DNA from: Paractinoplanes tereljensis
GTDB taxonomy: Bacteria > Actinomycetota > Actinomycetes > Mycobacteriales > Micromonosporaceae
Reading direction: 5' to 3'
DNA length: 55,641 bases
Assembly (NCBI RefSeq): GCF_016862435.1
Contig: NZ_BOMY01000032.1
Span: 1 to 55,641 of the forward strand
Shown here one piece after another: positions 40,720 to 49,695 of this stretch. The position numbers and the translations under genes were made by a program. The notes beneath the pieces were generated by a model. It saw only the letters and a program-made list of their open reading frames with translations, was not told the origin of the DNA and ran no database searches. Position 1 is the first letter of the stretch. Each line of letters begins with the position of its first letter.

Positions 40720-43393
40720 CCACACCGGTCACCGGCGCGCCGTCGTAACCCTCGACGAAGTGCAGTTCCACCAGTTCGTCCGGCTCGGTGAGACCGTCGG
40801 TGACGGTCGGCACGGTCAGCTCGGCGGTGGTCACTCCGGGTTCGAAGAAGACGTACGGCGTCAGGTACGTCGACGAGAGCGGCCGGGACGGCTCGACCGG
40901 CTCGTAGGCGTTCTGCTCGAACCACTCCGGGTCGACGTCGGTGGTGGACAGCTCCACCCCGGTGGCCGGCGCGTGCGGCTCGGTGACCAGGTACAGCCAG
41001 GTCTCGGTCGGCGCCGACAGGGAGACCTTCCAGGTCAGCGTGCCGCCCTCGGCGACCCGGTCGGCGACCGGCTCGACCGTGACGACCGGCTCCGGGTCGT
41101 CGTTCTGCACCTCGAGGCCGCCCAGGTAGTCGCCGATGACCAGGCCCTTCTCGGCCTTGGCCAGGATGTACTGGTTCTCGTCGTAGCCGAAGAGAGTGTC
41201 GCCGACCACGTCGACCGGCACCTGGATGCTGTGGTCACCCGGGCGCACGGTGGCCAGCCAGGACGTCGACTCGTAGGTGTTGCCGTCGAGCCGGAACAGC
41301 CGCACCACGCCACCGCCCTTGCCGGTCACCTTGACCGGCACCTGGTAGGTCTTGGTGCCCGAGTTACCCTCGGCCACCACCAGGCTGCCAATGTCGATGC
41401 GCGGCAGGCTGCTCTCCCGCGGGTCGGGGGTGCCGGGGTTCCAGCCCCACGCGTCCAACAACCAGGCACTGCCGGCCGCCGTACGCGGAGTGAGCTCGAC
41501 CGCCGTCACCGTGCGCGTGCCGTTCAGCGGCACCCGCACCTCCTGACCCCAGTACGAGGTGGTGAGCTGGGTGCCGGGCAGCCCGTCGATCCGCACGTCG
41601 CCGAGGGCGGTGCGCCGGCCGTCGGGGCCGACCGCGGTCACCCCGAAGCGGGTGCCGACGCTGTTCGGCGGCACGATCACCCGCAGCGCGAGCGCCTTGT
41701 CGCCGGCCACCGACACCGGCCGGGCCGGGGTGAGCCGGATCGGGGTGCCGGCCGCCGACCAGTTCAGCGCGGCGGCGTACCGCCCGGGCTCCGGATTGAC
41801 CGGCCCGAACCAGGTGAAGTGCCCGGTGCTCGAGTTGATGTCGTCGGGGTTGACGCAGGACGCGGCGGCGTCCGGGGTGACCTGCTCGCAGATCCGCCCG
41901 CCGGCCGACACCCGCACCGTCGGGTCGGGGGTGAGGACCGCGTCGCGGCGGGCACCGAGCGCGTGGCTGAGCACCCGGGCCGGGTCGGCCGAGCGGGCCC
42001 GCGCGCCACTGCCGTCGAGCAGCGGCCGCACCCGGTCGTCACCGGCCACGAACAGCCGGGCGGCGGCCGCGATGTAGGTGGCGCCCACGTTCTGCTGCTG
42101 CGGCGCGCTGAGCCGGGTCGCGGTGCCGGGCGAGCAGACCGGGTCGGGCTCGTCGCCGCTGAAGAAGTCGTCGAACGACGGCGCGGCCGACTGCCCGGGC
42201 GTCCACTCGGTGTTGAAGAAGTTGTGGTTGGCGCCGATCACGTAGAGCGCGCTGTGCAGAGCCTTCCCGTGGCTGACGCCTCGGGTCTCGTCGATGAACA
42301 TCTGACCCTGCAGGTCGAAGACGTCACCGTCACAGCCGGGCAGGATGGTCGCCGACGGCACGTCCGGCACCGGGTCGTGGCCGAAGATGGTCGGGCCGAT
42401 CAGCAGCAGGCCGCGGATCGTCCAGCGGACCTTGCCGTGGTAACCGTCCTGGGCGGCCGGCGGTGGGGTGAGCGTGTCCATGGCGGCCCGGCTGACGCCC
42501 TCGCCGCCGCGGGAGTGCCCCATCAGGAACACCTTGGTCAGGTCGGCGCGCGGCGCGGCCCGGACGATCGCGGGCGCCCCCGCCCGGCCGGATCCCGCCC
42601 AGTCGGCCCACTTGGCCAGGTGCAGCCGCACCAGCGAGGACCGGGCCTGGGCGCCGCCGTCGTCGACCGCGAAGTCCTGGCCGTTGATCCCGTTGGCCGA
42701 GATCGACACGGTCACGTAGCCCTGCGACGCCAGCAGCTGCTGCGCCTGCAGGTAGCCCCGGTAGCTGGGGACCGACTCGGTGCCGGCCGGGCACGGCCAC
42801 TCCTGCGGCACGTCCTCGTCGGTGCCGCGGTAGCAGACGGTGTGCCGGCCGTGCAGGAACAGGGCGAGCGGCCGCGCACCCGGCGCGCCCTGCGGGGCCA
42901 CCACCTCGGCCCGCATCTCGACGTTCGCCGGGAAGTCGGGCAGCTTCACCCCGGGCAGGTCGTACTCCCCGGAGATCGTGCGGAACGGGCCCTTGGCGCC
43001 CGGGTCCACCGGGTTGGCGGTGCCGAGCGCCGGGGCGGCCGCGACCGCTGCCCGCTTCGCCGTGGTCGCGGGCGGTGTCTCGTCGAGGCGTTTGCCGCCG
43101 GCCCGCACCGACAGGTCGCCGAGTTTGGCCCGGTCGAGGTCGAGGCGGAAGGTGCGGCCGTCGGCCTGCGGCTTGGGCCGGCCGAGGAGGGTGTCCCCGG
43201 ACCAGAATTCGACCGCCGCGTCGCCCATCGGCACCCGCTGGTCGGACTGCCAGGTCAGCTTGCCGTCGGTGACCGACCAGTTGCCGGTCCGGTCGGATCG
43301 TTGCGCCGGGGGAGCGGCCGACACCGGGCCGGCGGCTCCCGCCACCATCACCATCGCCGTCGCCAGTAGGCTCGGCATGAGGAGTCTTCGCAT
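40706..43393 (-). CDS. Large secreted alpha/beta hydrolase with C-terminal Calx-beta-like domains
   Basis: 895-aa exported protein. The signal peptide starts RRLLMPSLLATAMVMVAGAA and ends near VSAAPP. A beta-rich N-terminal domain leads to an alpha/beta-hydrolase core: RPLALFLHGRHTVCYRG (oxyanion region) and the nucleophile elbow GHSRGGEG with Ser294. A later ALYVIGANHNFFNTEWTPG supplies the likely catalytic His. Residues about 570-650 look like a carbohydrate- or surface-binding beta-sandwich. The last 230 residues resemble Calx-beta repeats (VVAEGNSGTKTYQVPVKVTG; DRVAEGGTLTWKVSLSAPTE). The ATG at 43393 was chosen; a TTG at 43420 adds nine residues. The substrate could be a polyester, lipid or acylated polymer. 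It overlaps the NB-ARC gene's 3' end by 14 bp. Confidence 0.85.
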   Translation of the reverse strand: MRRLLMPSLLATAMVMVAGAAGPVSAAPPAQRSDRTGNWSVTDGKLTWQSDQRVPMGDAAVEFWSGDTLLGRPKPQADGRTFRLDLDRAKLGDLSVRAGGKRLDETPPATTAKRAAVAAAPALGTANPVDPGAKGPFRTISGEYDLPGVKLPDFPANVEMRAEVVAPQGAPGARPLALFLHGRHTVCYRGTDEDVPQEWPCPAGTESVPSYRGYLQAQQLLASQGYVTVSISANGINGQDFAVDDGGAQARSSLVRLHLAKWADWAGSGRAGAPAIVRAAPRADLTKVFLMGHSRGGEGVSRAAMDTLTPPPAAQDGYHGKVRWTIRGLLLIGPTIFGHDPVPDVPSATILPGCDGDVFDLQGQMFIDETRGVSHGKALHSALYVIGANHNFFNTEWTPGQSAAPSFDDFFSGDEPDPVCSPGTATRLSAPQQQNVGATYIAAAARLFVAGDDRVRPLLDGSGARARSADPARVLSHALGARRDAVLTPDPTVRVSAGGRICEQVTPDAAASCVNPDDINSSTGHFTWFGPVNPEPGRYAAALNWSAAGTPIRLTPARPVSVAGDKALALRVIVPPNSVGTRFGVTAVGPDGRRTALGDVRIDGLPGTQLTTSYWGQEVRVPLNGTRTVTAVELTPRTAAGSAWLLDAWGWNPGTPDPRESSLPRIDIGSLVVAEGNSGTKTYQVPVKVTGKGGGVVRLFRLDGNTYESTSWLATVRPGDHSIQVPVDVVGDTLFGYDENQYILAKAEKGLVIGDYLGGLEVQNDDPEPVVTVEPVADRVAEGGTLTWKVSLSAPTETWLYLVTEPHAPATGVELSTTDVDPEWFEQNAYEPVEPSRPLSSTYLTPYVFFEPGVTTAELTVPTVTDGLTEPDELVELHFVEGYDGAPVTGVVTGS

Positions 43394-43524
43394 GCGGCCC
43401 TGTCTATCGAACCCATGCAAGATGACCGATCCACGACGACGGGAGTCGCCGCGGAGGTCCGGGCTGGTTACTGTTGCCTGATCAGCCGGGTGGTGAACAC
43501 CAGCCGGGAAGTGGAGGTCGCCCG

Positions 43525-44481
43525 ATGAGGTCAGGTGCGGCCACCGGGCATGTCGGCTATTTCCACGAGGCTGCCTGCTACGGAACCGACGACGAACTGC
43601 TCGCCCTGGCCCTGCCGTTCCTGCTGGACGGGGTCGCCGCCGGCGAGCCCGCGGTGGTGTCGCTGGGCGAGCACGGCGCCGAGGTGGTGCGGGCCGCGCT
43701 GCCGGCCGGCAGCGGGGTCACCTTCGTCACCGGCGGGGCGATCTACGCGCGCCCGGCCGCGGCGATCCGGGCATACCGGAAACTGCTCGCCGACTACGTC
43801 GCCGGCGGCGCCGGCCAGATCCGCATCATCGGCGAGGTGTGGCCGGGCAATGTCGGCGCGACCTGGGACTCGTGGGCCCGCTACGAATCGGCCATCAACC
43901 ACGCCTACGACGATTTCCCGCTGTGGAGCATGTGCGCGTACGACACTCGGCGGGTGCCGGCGCACGCGGTGGAGGACGTGTTGCGCACCCATCCGCGCAC
44001 CGCGCTGCCGGACGGCCGGCACGTCGACAACGCCGGTTTCACCGAGCCGATGACCTACCTCGGCGAGTCCCGCGAGCCGGCCCCCGACCCGCTGCAGCAC
44101 ACCGAGCCGATGGCCGACCTGATCGATCCGGCCCTCTCCGACGCCCGCGCCGCGGTGCGGGCCGCCGACCACGGCCAGGTGCCGGCCGACGAGGCCGACG
44201 ACTTCGTGGTGGCGGTCAGCGAGGCGGTGGCCAACGCCCAGCTGCACGGCGTCGGCCCGGTGCGGATGCGGCTGTGGAGCGGCCCCGACCGGATCGTCGC
44301 GACGGTCACCGACGCCGGTCCCGGTCCCAAGGACCCGTTCACCGGCCTGCTGCCGGTCGGCAACGGCGCCGACGGCGGTCTAGGCCTGTGGATCGCCCAT
44401 CAGACCTGCAACCACGTCGTCCTGCACCGGCATGCCGACGGTTTCACCATCCGGCTGACCGCCGGAAACCCGCAGCACTGA
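43525..44481 (+). CDS. MEDS-domain / HATPase anti-sigma-type regulator
   Basis: 318-aa cytoplasmic protein. The MEDS sensor domain (about 8-180) shows VGYFHEAACYGTDDELLALA, FLLDGVAAGEPAVVSLG and GQIRIIGEVWPG. An RsbW-like ATPase (about 195-318) has N-box VAVSEAVANAQLHG, G1 VTDAGPGPKDPF and G2 GGLGLWIAHQTC. There is no phospho-accepting His, so it likely acts as an anti-sigma factor or kinase of an anti-anti-sigma, like RsbA-type proteins. ATG at 43525 follows GGAGG with 7-nt spacing. The 3' end overlaps the GGDEF-EAL gene on the other strand by 102 bp. Confidence 0.87.
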   Translation: MRSGAATGHVGYFHEAACYGTDDELLALALPFLLDGVAAGEPAVVSLGEHGAEVVRAALPAGSGVTFVTGGAIYARPAAAIRAYRKLLADYVAGGAGQIRIIGEVWPGNVGATWDSWARYESAINHAYDDFPLWSMCAYDTRRVPAHAVEDVLRTHPRTALPDGRHVDNAGFTEPMTYLGESREPAPDPLQHTEPMADLIDPALSDARAAVRAADHGQVPADEADDFVVAVSEAVANAQLHGVGPVRMRLWSGPDRIVATVTDAGPGPKDPFTGLLPVGNGADGGLGLWIAHQTCNHVVLHRHADGFTIRLTAGNPQH

Positions 44482-46704
44482 GGTCAGCGCCTCGGCCGAG
44501 AGCGGCCGGGCGTAGTGGTAACCCTGACCGCTGCGGTAACCGAGCAGGGTCAGCTCGGTGGCCTGGGCCGGCACCTCGATGCCCTCGGCCACGGTGTCCA
44601 GGTGCAGGGCCTGGGCCAGGCGGATGACCGCCTCGGCGACGGCCGAGCCCTGCGGTTCGCCGTTGAGCTCGGAGACGAAGCAGCGGTCCAGCTTGAGGAT
44701 GTCGATCGGCAGCCGGGTCAGGTAGCGCAGCGACGAGTAACCGGTGCCGAAGTCGTCGACGGCGATCCGGATGTCGGCGCGGCGCAGTGCCTCCAGGATG
44801 GCGGCGCCCTCGCTCTCGTGCACCAGGGCGCTCTCGGTCAGCTCCAGGACCAGATCGTGCGGGTTCAGGCCGGTGACCGCGAGGGTGCCGAGCACGGCGT
44901 CGGTGAGGCCGGGGCTGGGGAGTTGGTAGGGCGACAGGTTCACGCTGACGTACAGCCGGCGGCCGAACTCGTCCTGCCAGTGCCGGGTCTGCCGGGTGGC
45001 GGTCTCCAGCACCCACAGGCCGAGGTCGTCGATGGCGCCGGTGCGCTCGGCGGCCGCGATGAACGCGTCCGGCAGGAGCGTGCCGCGCTCCGGGTGCTCC
45101 CAGCGGACCAGCGCCTCGACGCCGGTGATCTCGCCGGTGGCCAGCGTGACGATCGGCTGGTAGGCGAGCCGGAGCTGGCCGGCCGCGGTGGCCGCGAGGA
45201 TCTCGGCGTCGAACGTGTCGGCCGCGCCGGTCGCCGACTCCAGGCCGGGGTGCCAGAGCTCGGGGCGGCCCAGGCCGGCCCGCTTGGCGGCGTACATGGC
45301 CATGTCGGCGCGGTGCCGGACGGTGACCACGTCGGTCTCGGGGTCGGTCAGCACCACGCCGATGGCGGCCCGGATCGGGGTGGGCGAGCCGGCCGCGCGG
45401 TCCAGGATGCGCTGGGCCACGGCGAGCGCCTGGTCGGCGTCGCCGGGGCGGTCCAGCACCACGACGAACTCGTCGCCGCCGACCCGGGCGGCCACGTCGA
45501 CGCCGCGTACGGCCGAGCGCAGCACCTCGGCGAACGTCACCAGCAGGGCGTCCCCGGCCTCGTGGCCGAGGGTGTCGTTGATCTTCTTGAAGCCGTTGAG
45601 GTCGATCACCAGGACCGCTGACGCCACGCCGGTCTCCCGGTGCCGGCGGACGGCCGCCTCCAGGGCCGGGGCGACCGACAGCCGGTTGGCCAGGCCGGTC
45701 AGGTGGTCGCGGACCACGAGACCGTGATTTTCCCGCATCGCCACGATCTGCCGGAGCACCACGGCGCCGGTCATCACGATGATCCCGACGGCCAGGCCGG
45801 CCCACGGGTACAGGTTGCCCTCGCGCGCGGCCGCGACAAGCAGCAGGACGTAGCCGGCGAGCAGTGCGACGTACGGCAGGTAGGCGATCTTCGACTGCTC
45901 CTGATCCTTCGGGCGGGTGCCCTCGCCGGGCCGCATGATCTGCATGGCGGCGGCGGTCGCCATGATCAGGTCGGCGCCGTTCAGCGTCACCGACAGCGGG
46001 GTCGTCCAGGTCATCGGGCCGTTCCCGATGAGGTGGGCGTAGGTCACGTCGCCGGCCAGGTAGGTGATCAGCCCGGCCAGGAACAGCGGCAGCGGGCCGC
46101 GCCACGAGGTGAGGCCGTTGCGCATCAGCAGTGCGCAGACACCGAAGATCAGGGCCAGGTCGGTGACCGGGAAACCGATCACGATCAGCGCGTCCGGGCC
46201 GATCCGGCCGTTCTGCAGGGCCGGGCCGAGCTGGAAGTACCAGGAGACGACGAAACCGCCGCCGATCACGGTGGTGAGGTCGGCGATGAACCGGGTCCGC
46301 GCCCGGCCGGTCAGAGACTTCATCGGGAACATCAGGAGGCCCACCAGCACCAGCGGCGCCCAGGCAAGCCGGCCGGTCAGCGCGGCCAGGATCCCGGACA
46401 GGGGCAGTTTCCCCTCGTGCGTGGCGGCCATGACGACCGAGTACGGCTGGGGGAGCAGCATCGCGGTGAACGCGATGGCGATCCAGCGCCACGGCCGGCG
46501 GGCCGCCGCCGGACCGCGGAAGGCGGCGATCCAGCAGAAGGTGGTGGTGAGGATCGAGGTCAGCAGGTACGACCGGAAGAACTCGGCGCTGCGGTCGTCG
46601 CCCTGCGGATCGGTCACGATCCGCACGCCGACCGTCGCCATGGCGGCCAGCCCGATGATCATCAGCAGCCCGTGCGCGCGTATCCAACGAGCGGTCCGCA
46701 CCAC
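44380..46704 (-). CDS. Membrane GGDEF-EAL c-di-GMP enzyme
   Basis: 774-aa putative bifunctional diguanylate cyclase/phosphodiesterase. Eight or nine N-terminal helices (about 10-320) form a membrane sensor. The GGDEF domain (about 330-490) has DHLTGLANRLSVAPALEAAV and VGGDEF, preceded by an intact inhibitory site RGVD. The EAL domain (about 505-740) has EITGVEALVRWEHPERG, VSVNLSPYQL, LELTESALVHE, DDFGTGYSSLRYLTRLPID, LKLDRCFV and AEGIEVPAQ. All main catalytic residues are visible. The GTG start at 46704 follows GGGAGG. The final about 30 residues lie outside the EAL fold and are antisense to the ATPase domain of the MEDS gene. Confidence 0.93.
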   Translation of the reverse strand: MVRTARWIRAHGLLMIIGLAAMATVGVRIVTDPQGDDRSAEFFRSYLLTSILTTTFCWIAAFRGPAAARRPWRWIAIAFTAMLLPQPYSVVMAATHEGKLPLSGILAALTGRLAWAPLVLVGLLMFPMKSLTGRARTRFIADLTTVIGGGFVVSWYFQLGPALQNGRIGPDALIVIGFPVTDLALIFGVCALLMRNGLTSWRGPLPLFLAGLITYLAGDVTYAHLIGNGPMTWTTPLSVTLNGADLIMATAAAMQIMRPGEGTRPKDQEQSKIAYLPYVALLAGYVLLLVAAAREGNLYPWAGLAVGIIVMTGAVVLRQIVAMRENHGLVVRDHLTGLANRLSVAPALEAAVRRHRETGVASAVLVIDLNGFKKINDTLGHEAGDALLVTFAEVLRSAVRGVDVAARVGGDEFVVVLDRPGDADQALAVAQRILDRAAGSPTPIRAAIGVVLTDPETDVVTVRHRADMAMYAAKRAGLGRPELWHPGLESATGAADTFDAEILAATAAGQLRLAYQPIVTLATGEITGVEALVRWEHPERGTLLPDAFIAAAERTGAIDDLGLWVLETATRQTRHWQDEFGRRLYVSVNLSPYQLPSPGLTDAVLGTLAVTGLNPHDLVLELTESALVHESEGAAILEALRRADIRIAVDDFGTGYSSLRYLTRLPIDILKLDRCFVSELNGEPQGSAVAEAVIRLAQALHLDTVAEGIEVPAQATELTLLGYRSGQGYHYARPLSAEALTSVLRVSGGQPDGETVGMPVQDDVVAGLMGDPQA

Positions 46705-46789
46705 TCACCACCTCCCGTCCTCCTGATCGGCCCTGCTCATAAGCAGACCCAACATTTCGGCGGGTGAGGTTCGGTTGCGGAAATTCGGC

Positions 46790-46821
46790 CGGCCGCCGGG
46801 CGCTGGGACGCCCGGCGGCCG
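46790..46821 (-). terminator. 13-bp hairpin terminator of the peroxidase gene
   Basis: CGGCCGCCGGGCG (46790-46802), 6-nt loop, CGCCCGGCGGCCG (46809-46821). It lies immediately past the minus-strand stop at 46827, and the following A/T-richer sequence supports termination in that direction. Confidence 0.65.
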
Positions 46822-46826
46822 CCGGA

Positions 46827-48779
46827 TCAGTTGGCCGGCAGGACCAGTACCTGGCCGGGGATGATGCGGTCGGGGTTGGTGATGATGGCGCGGTTCAGGG
46901 TGAAGATCTCGGGCCAGCGGTTGGAGTTGCCGAGCTTGGCGGCGGCGATGCCGCTGAGCGTGTCGCCGAGCGACACGGTGTGCAGCCGCGGGATGGTGCC
47001 GACCGGCTGCTTCGGCGGCAGGACGAAGACCTGGCCGGGGAAGATGCGGTCGGGGTTGCGGATCAGGGCCTGGTTGAGCGCGTAGATCTGCGGCCAGCGG
47101 TTGGCCGCGCCGAGCTTGGCCGCGGCGATGCTGCTGAGCGTGTCGCCGGCCTGCACGGTGTAGGTCGCCGGCGTCTGGGTGCCGGCCAGCACGCCGGCCA
47201 GGCGCAGGATGTCGGCCAGCTCGAAGTGGCCGGGCTTCGCCGCCGGCAGCGACGGGGTCCAGCCGGGCTGGGTCAGGATCGAGTCGGTGCTGCGCCGCAC
47301 CAGGCCGACCAGGACCTCGGCGACCAGGGTGCTGCCGACCGGGCCCAGGTGGGCGCCGTTGTGGAAGTGCCGGGCCTCGGCCAGGACGTAGAACCACAGC
47401 GGCGTACGGAACTGGAAGCCGCCCGCCTCCAGGGCGATGCGCTGCTCGTCGCTGATCGCGGCGGCCAGCACCTCGTCCTTGGTGAGCACCGGCACGCCGA
47501 TGTGCTCGGCGACGGCCTGCCCGGTGGGCAGCCGCAGGCGGTAGCCGCGCAGCAGGTTGCGCACCGCCAGCCGGGCGGCCAGGTCGGGTGTCTCGGTGGC
47601 GCCGGTCAGGTTCTTCAGGGCGAACAGCGCCGCGAAGTTGTTCTGCTTGAACGTGGCGAGACCCGGGTCGAGCCGGCGGGTCTTCATGACCTCCGCGCCG
47701 TCGCCGATGATGTTCTGCCACTGGATGATCCAGTTGTCCGGGAGCGTCTCGAAGTCGCGGATGTCGCCGCTGAGCGCGGTGAAGGTGAACAGCAGCTCGA
47801 GCGAGGCCGGGATGGCACCGAGGTTGAAGTTGCTGTTGAAGTCGTACTCCGCGCGCACCATCGTGTGCCCGAACCGGTAGCCGGCGACGGAGAACTCGAG
47901 CGGCATGAAGTTCGGCTCGGAGAGCGGGTCGAACCAGCGGTTGCCGTTGGTCACCACGTCGTCCACGATCGCCGGGTCGGCGACCCGCTTGAGGAAGTCG
48001 TGCACCACCACGTGCTGGTAGTGCTGCCGCAGCACCCGCCGGGCCTCCTCGAACGACAGCCCCTGGTCGACCAGGGCGTTGTGCGCCCGCAGGAAGGCCA
48101 CGTGCAGCTGCGAGATGATCAGGTTTTCGTCGTTGCGCGGGTCGCCGATCACCGCGGCCCGGTCGTGCTCGATGTTGCCGGCGTCGCGCGGCTCCCGCGG
48201 CAGATCGTGGAAGTCGTCGGCCTCGGTGCCGGCCGGGCGCGCGGTCGGCGGGGTGGTGCTGCCCAGCAGCTGAACGGTGCCCAGCTGCATCTTGTTGCCG
48301 TCGGCCGGGTCGTGCGGGGCCGGCAGGCCGTACACGCTGTCCAGGTCGAGCGTCGGCGTGCGGTGGTTGAGCAGCGCGTTGCGGATCGCCGCGAGGTTGA
48401 GCGGCGTCATGGCCGGGTCGAGCAGCTGGGCCATGGTGGCCGAGCCGAAGCCCTGCTGGATCTCCAGGGTGATGTCGTGATCGACGAACTGCCCGAAGTA
48501 CGTGTACGCCGCCGGGATCGGGCTGTCCTCGCCCGCCGCGTCGGTGTCCACCATGGACGAGCCGAGGTTCTTGAGCAGTTCCGGAGTGTTGGCGCCCTGC
48601 GGTAGAAGGTTGGCCTCGTCGTCCTGCAGGCTCGGGAACAGGAAGTCGAAGCTCTGGCTTCCCGCCGGCGTGGTCAGTGCGAACGCTGCGGCCCTGGTGA
48701 TGCCGACCTCGGCGAATCCCGATTCGGCGGCTTGGATGTCGTTCTCGGTGATGGAACGGCCATGTCCGAGACGCGGCAT
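46827..48779 (-). CDS. Animal-heme-peroxidase-family protein with two C-terminal LysM domains
   Basis: 650 aa. The peroxidase part (about 1-530) belongs to the cyclooxygenase/myeloperoxidase superfamily. TYFGQFVDHDITLE carries the distal Gln/His pair, LHVAFLRAHNALVD follows, and YRFGHTMVRAEYD carries the proximal heme His. WFYVLAEARHFHNGAHLGPVGSTLVAEVL matches the C-terminal helix of the family. Two LysM repeats then follow (YTVQAGDTLSSIAAAKLG...PGQVFVLP; HTVSLGDTLSGIAAAKLG...PGQVLVLP). No signal peptide or Tat motif is visible (MPRLGHGRSITENDI). ATG at 48779 is preceded by a G8 run that includes the ribosome site. Some bacterial relatives make hypohalous acids or oxidise phenols. It is monocistronic, with its own terminator. 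Confidence 0.9.
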   Translation of the reverse strand: MPRLGHGRSITENDIQAAESGFAEVGITRAAAFALTTPAGSQSFDFLFPSLQDDEANLLPQGANTPELLKNLGSSMVDTDAAGEDSPIPAAYTYFGQFVDHDITLEIQQGFGSATMAQLLDPAMTPLNLAAIRNALLNHRTPTLDLDSVYGLPAPHDPADGNKMQLGTVQLLGSTTPPTARPAGTEADDFHDLPREPRDAGNIEHDRAAVIGDPRNDENLIISQLHVAFLRAHNALVDQGLSFEEARRVLRQHYQHVVVHDFLKRVADPAIVDDVVTNGNRWFDPLSEPNFMPLEFSVAGYRFGHTMVRAEYDFNSNFNLGAIPASLELLFTFTALSGDIRDFETLPDNWIIQWQNIIGDGAEVMKTRRLDPGLATFKQNNFAALFALKNLTGATETPDLAARLAVRNLLRGYRLRLPTGQAVAEHIGVPVLTKDEVLAAAISDEQRIALEAGGFQFRTPLWFYVLAEARHFHNGAHLGPVGSTLVAEVLVGLVRRSTDSILTQPGWTPSLPAAKPGHFELADILRLAGVLAGTQTPATYTVQAGDTLSSIAAAKLGAANRWPQIYALNQALIRNPDRIFPGQVFVLPPKQPVGTIPRLHTVSLGDTLSGIAAAKLGNSNRWPEIFTLNRAIITNPDRIIPGQVLVLPAN

Positions 48780-48884
48780 GTTCGATCACTCCCCCCCCAT
48801 GAAGTGGTGAACGGCCGGTATTCAGTTGCCGGTGACGATAGGTAACCGACGCAACTCGAACAGGCAGCAATCTGACACTTTGTC

Positions 48885-49547
48885 CTAATCGGAGTCGCTG
48901 ACCGCGAAGCCTGTCCGATAGGCGACCACGACCGCCTGAACCCGGTCGCGCACGCCGAGCTTGGTCAGGATGCGGGCGACGTGCGTCTTCACCGTCGTCT
49001 CGGCCACCACCAGCTCGCCGGCGATCTCGGCGTTGGACCGGCCGCGCGCGATCAGCCGCAGCACGTCCAGCTCCCGCTCGGTCAGCGCGGCCAGCTCGAC
49101 CGGCCGCCCGACCGGCTGAACCGGGGCGGCAAACCGTTCGACCAGCCGCCGGGTGATCGACGGCTCGATCAGCGAGTCACCGGTGGCGGCGGCCCGCACC
49201 GCGGCGATCAACCGGCTGGACGGCGCGTCCTTGAGCAGGAAACCGGCGGCGCCGGCGTGCAGTGCGCGGTAGACATATTCGTTCTGGTCGAACGTCGTCA
49301 GCACCACGATCGTGGGCGGATCGGGCTGCCGGAGGATCTCCTCGGTGGCCGCCAGACCGTCCATTTCGGGCATCCGGATGTCCATCAGGATGACGTCGGG
49401 CGTGGCCAGCTGCGCCTGCCGGATCGCCTCGGTGCCGGTGGCCGCCTCGGCCACCACCTCGATGTCGCCATCCGCCTCCAGGATGACCCGGAAGCCGGTG
49501 CGCACGAGCGTCTGATCGTCGGCGACCAGGACCCGGATCTTCGGCAC
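48885..49547 (-). CDS. NarL/LuxR-family response regulator
   Basis: 220-aa DNA-binding response regulator. The receiver domain is KIRVLVADDQTLVRTGFRVI, with phospho-acceptor Asp56 in DVILMDIRMPEMDG, then VVLTTFDQNEYVYRALHAGA and the conserved Lys of FLLKDAPSSRL. The C-terminal LuxR HTH is LTERELDVLRLIARGRSNAE, then ETTVKTHVARILTKLGVRDR. I used the GTG at 49547 (MPKIRVLV); a GTG at 49568 would add seven residues not conserved in the family. It is divergent from a membrane protein and two histidine-kinase-type genes, which are its obvious partners. Confidence 0.94.
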   Translation of the reverse strand: MPKIRVLVADDQTLVRTGFRVILEADGDIEVVAEAATGTEAIRQAQLATPDVILMDIRMPEMDGLAATEEILRQPDPPTIVVLTTFDQNEYVYRALHAGAAGFLLKDAPSSRLIAAVRAAATGDSLIEPSITRRLVERFAAPVQPVGRPVELAALTERELDVLRLIARGRSNAEIAGELVVAETTVKTHVARILTKLGVRDRVQAVVVAYRTGFAVSDSD

Positions 49548-49695
49548 GCCCTCGATTCTCCCGCCCACGGCGTCGTCCCCGGGTCCTCCCTGCGGAGGAT
49601 GGCGGCCCCGACAATCGTCCTTGCGGAAGACGAGGGCTACACCCGCCGATCCCTAGCGTCATGGGCATCAATTCACTCCGGGATGGGAGAACGAC

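Noticed and set aside
43394..43420. TTG start for the secreted hydrolase
   Set aside because: It adds nine residues before an ATG that already opens a good signal peptide.
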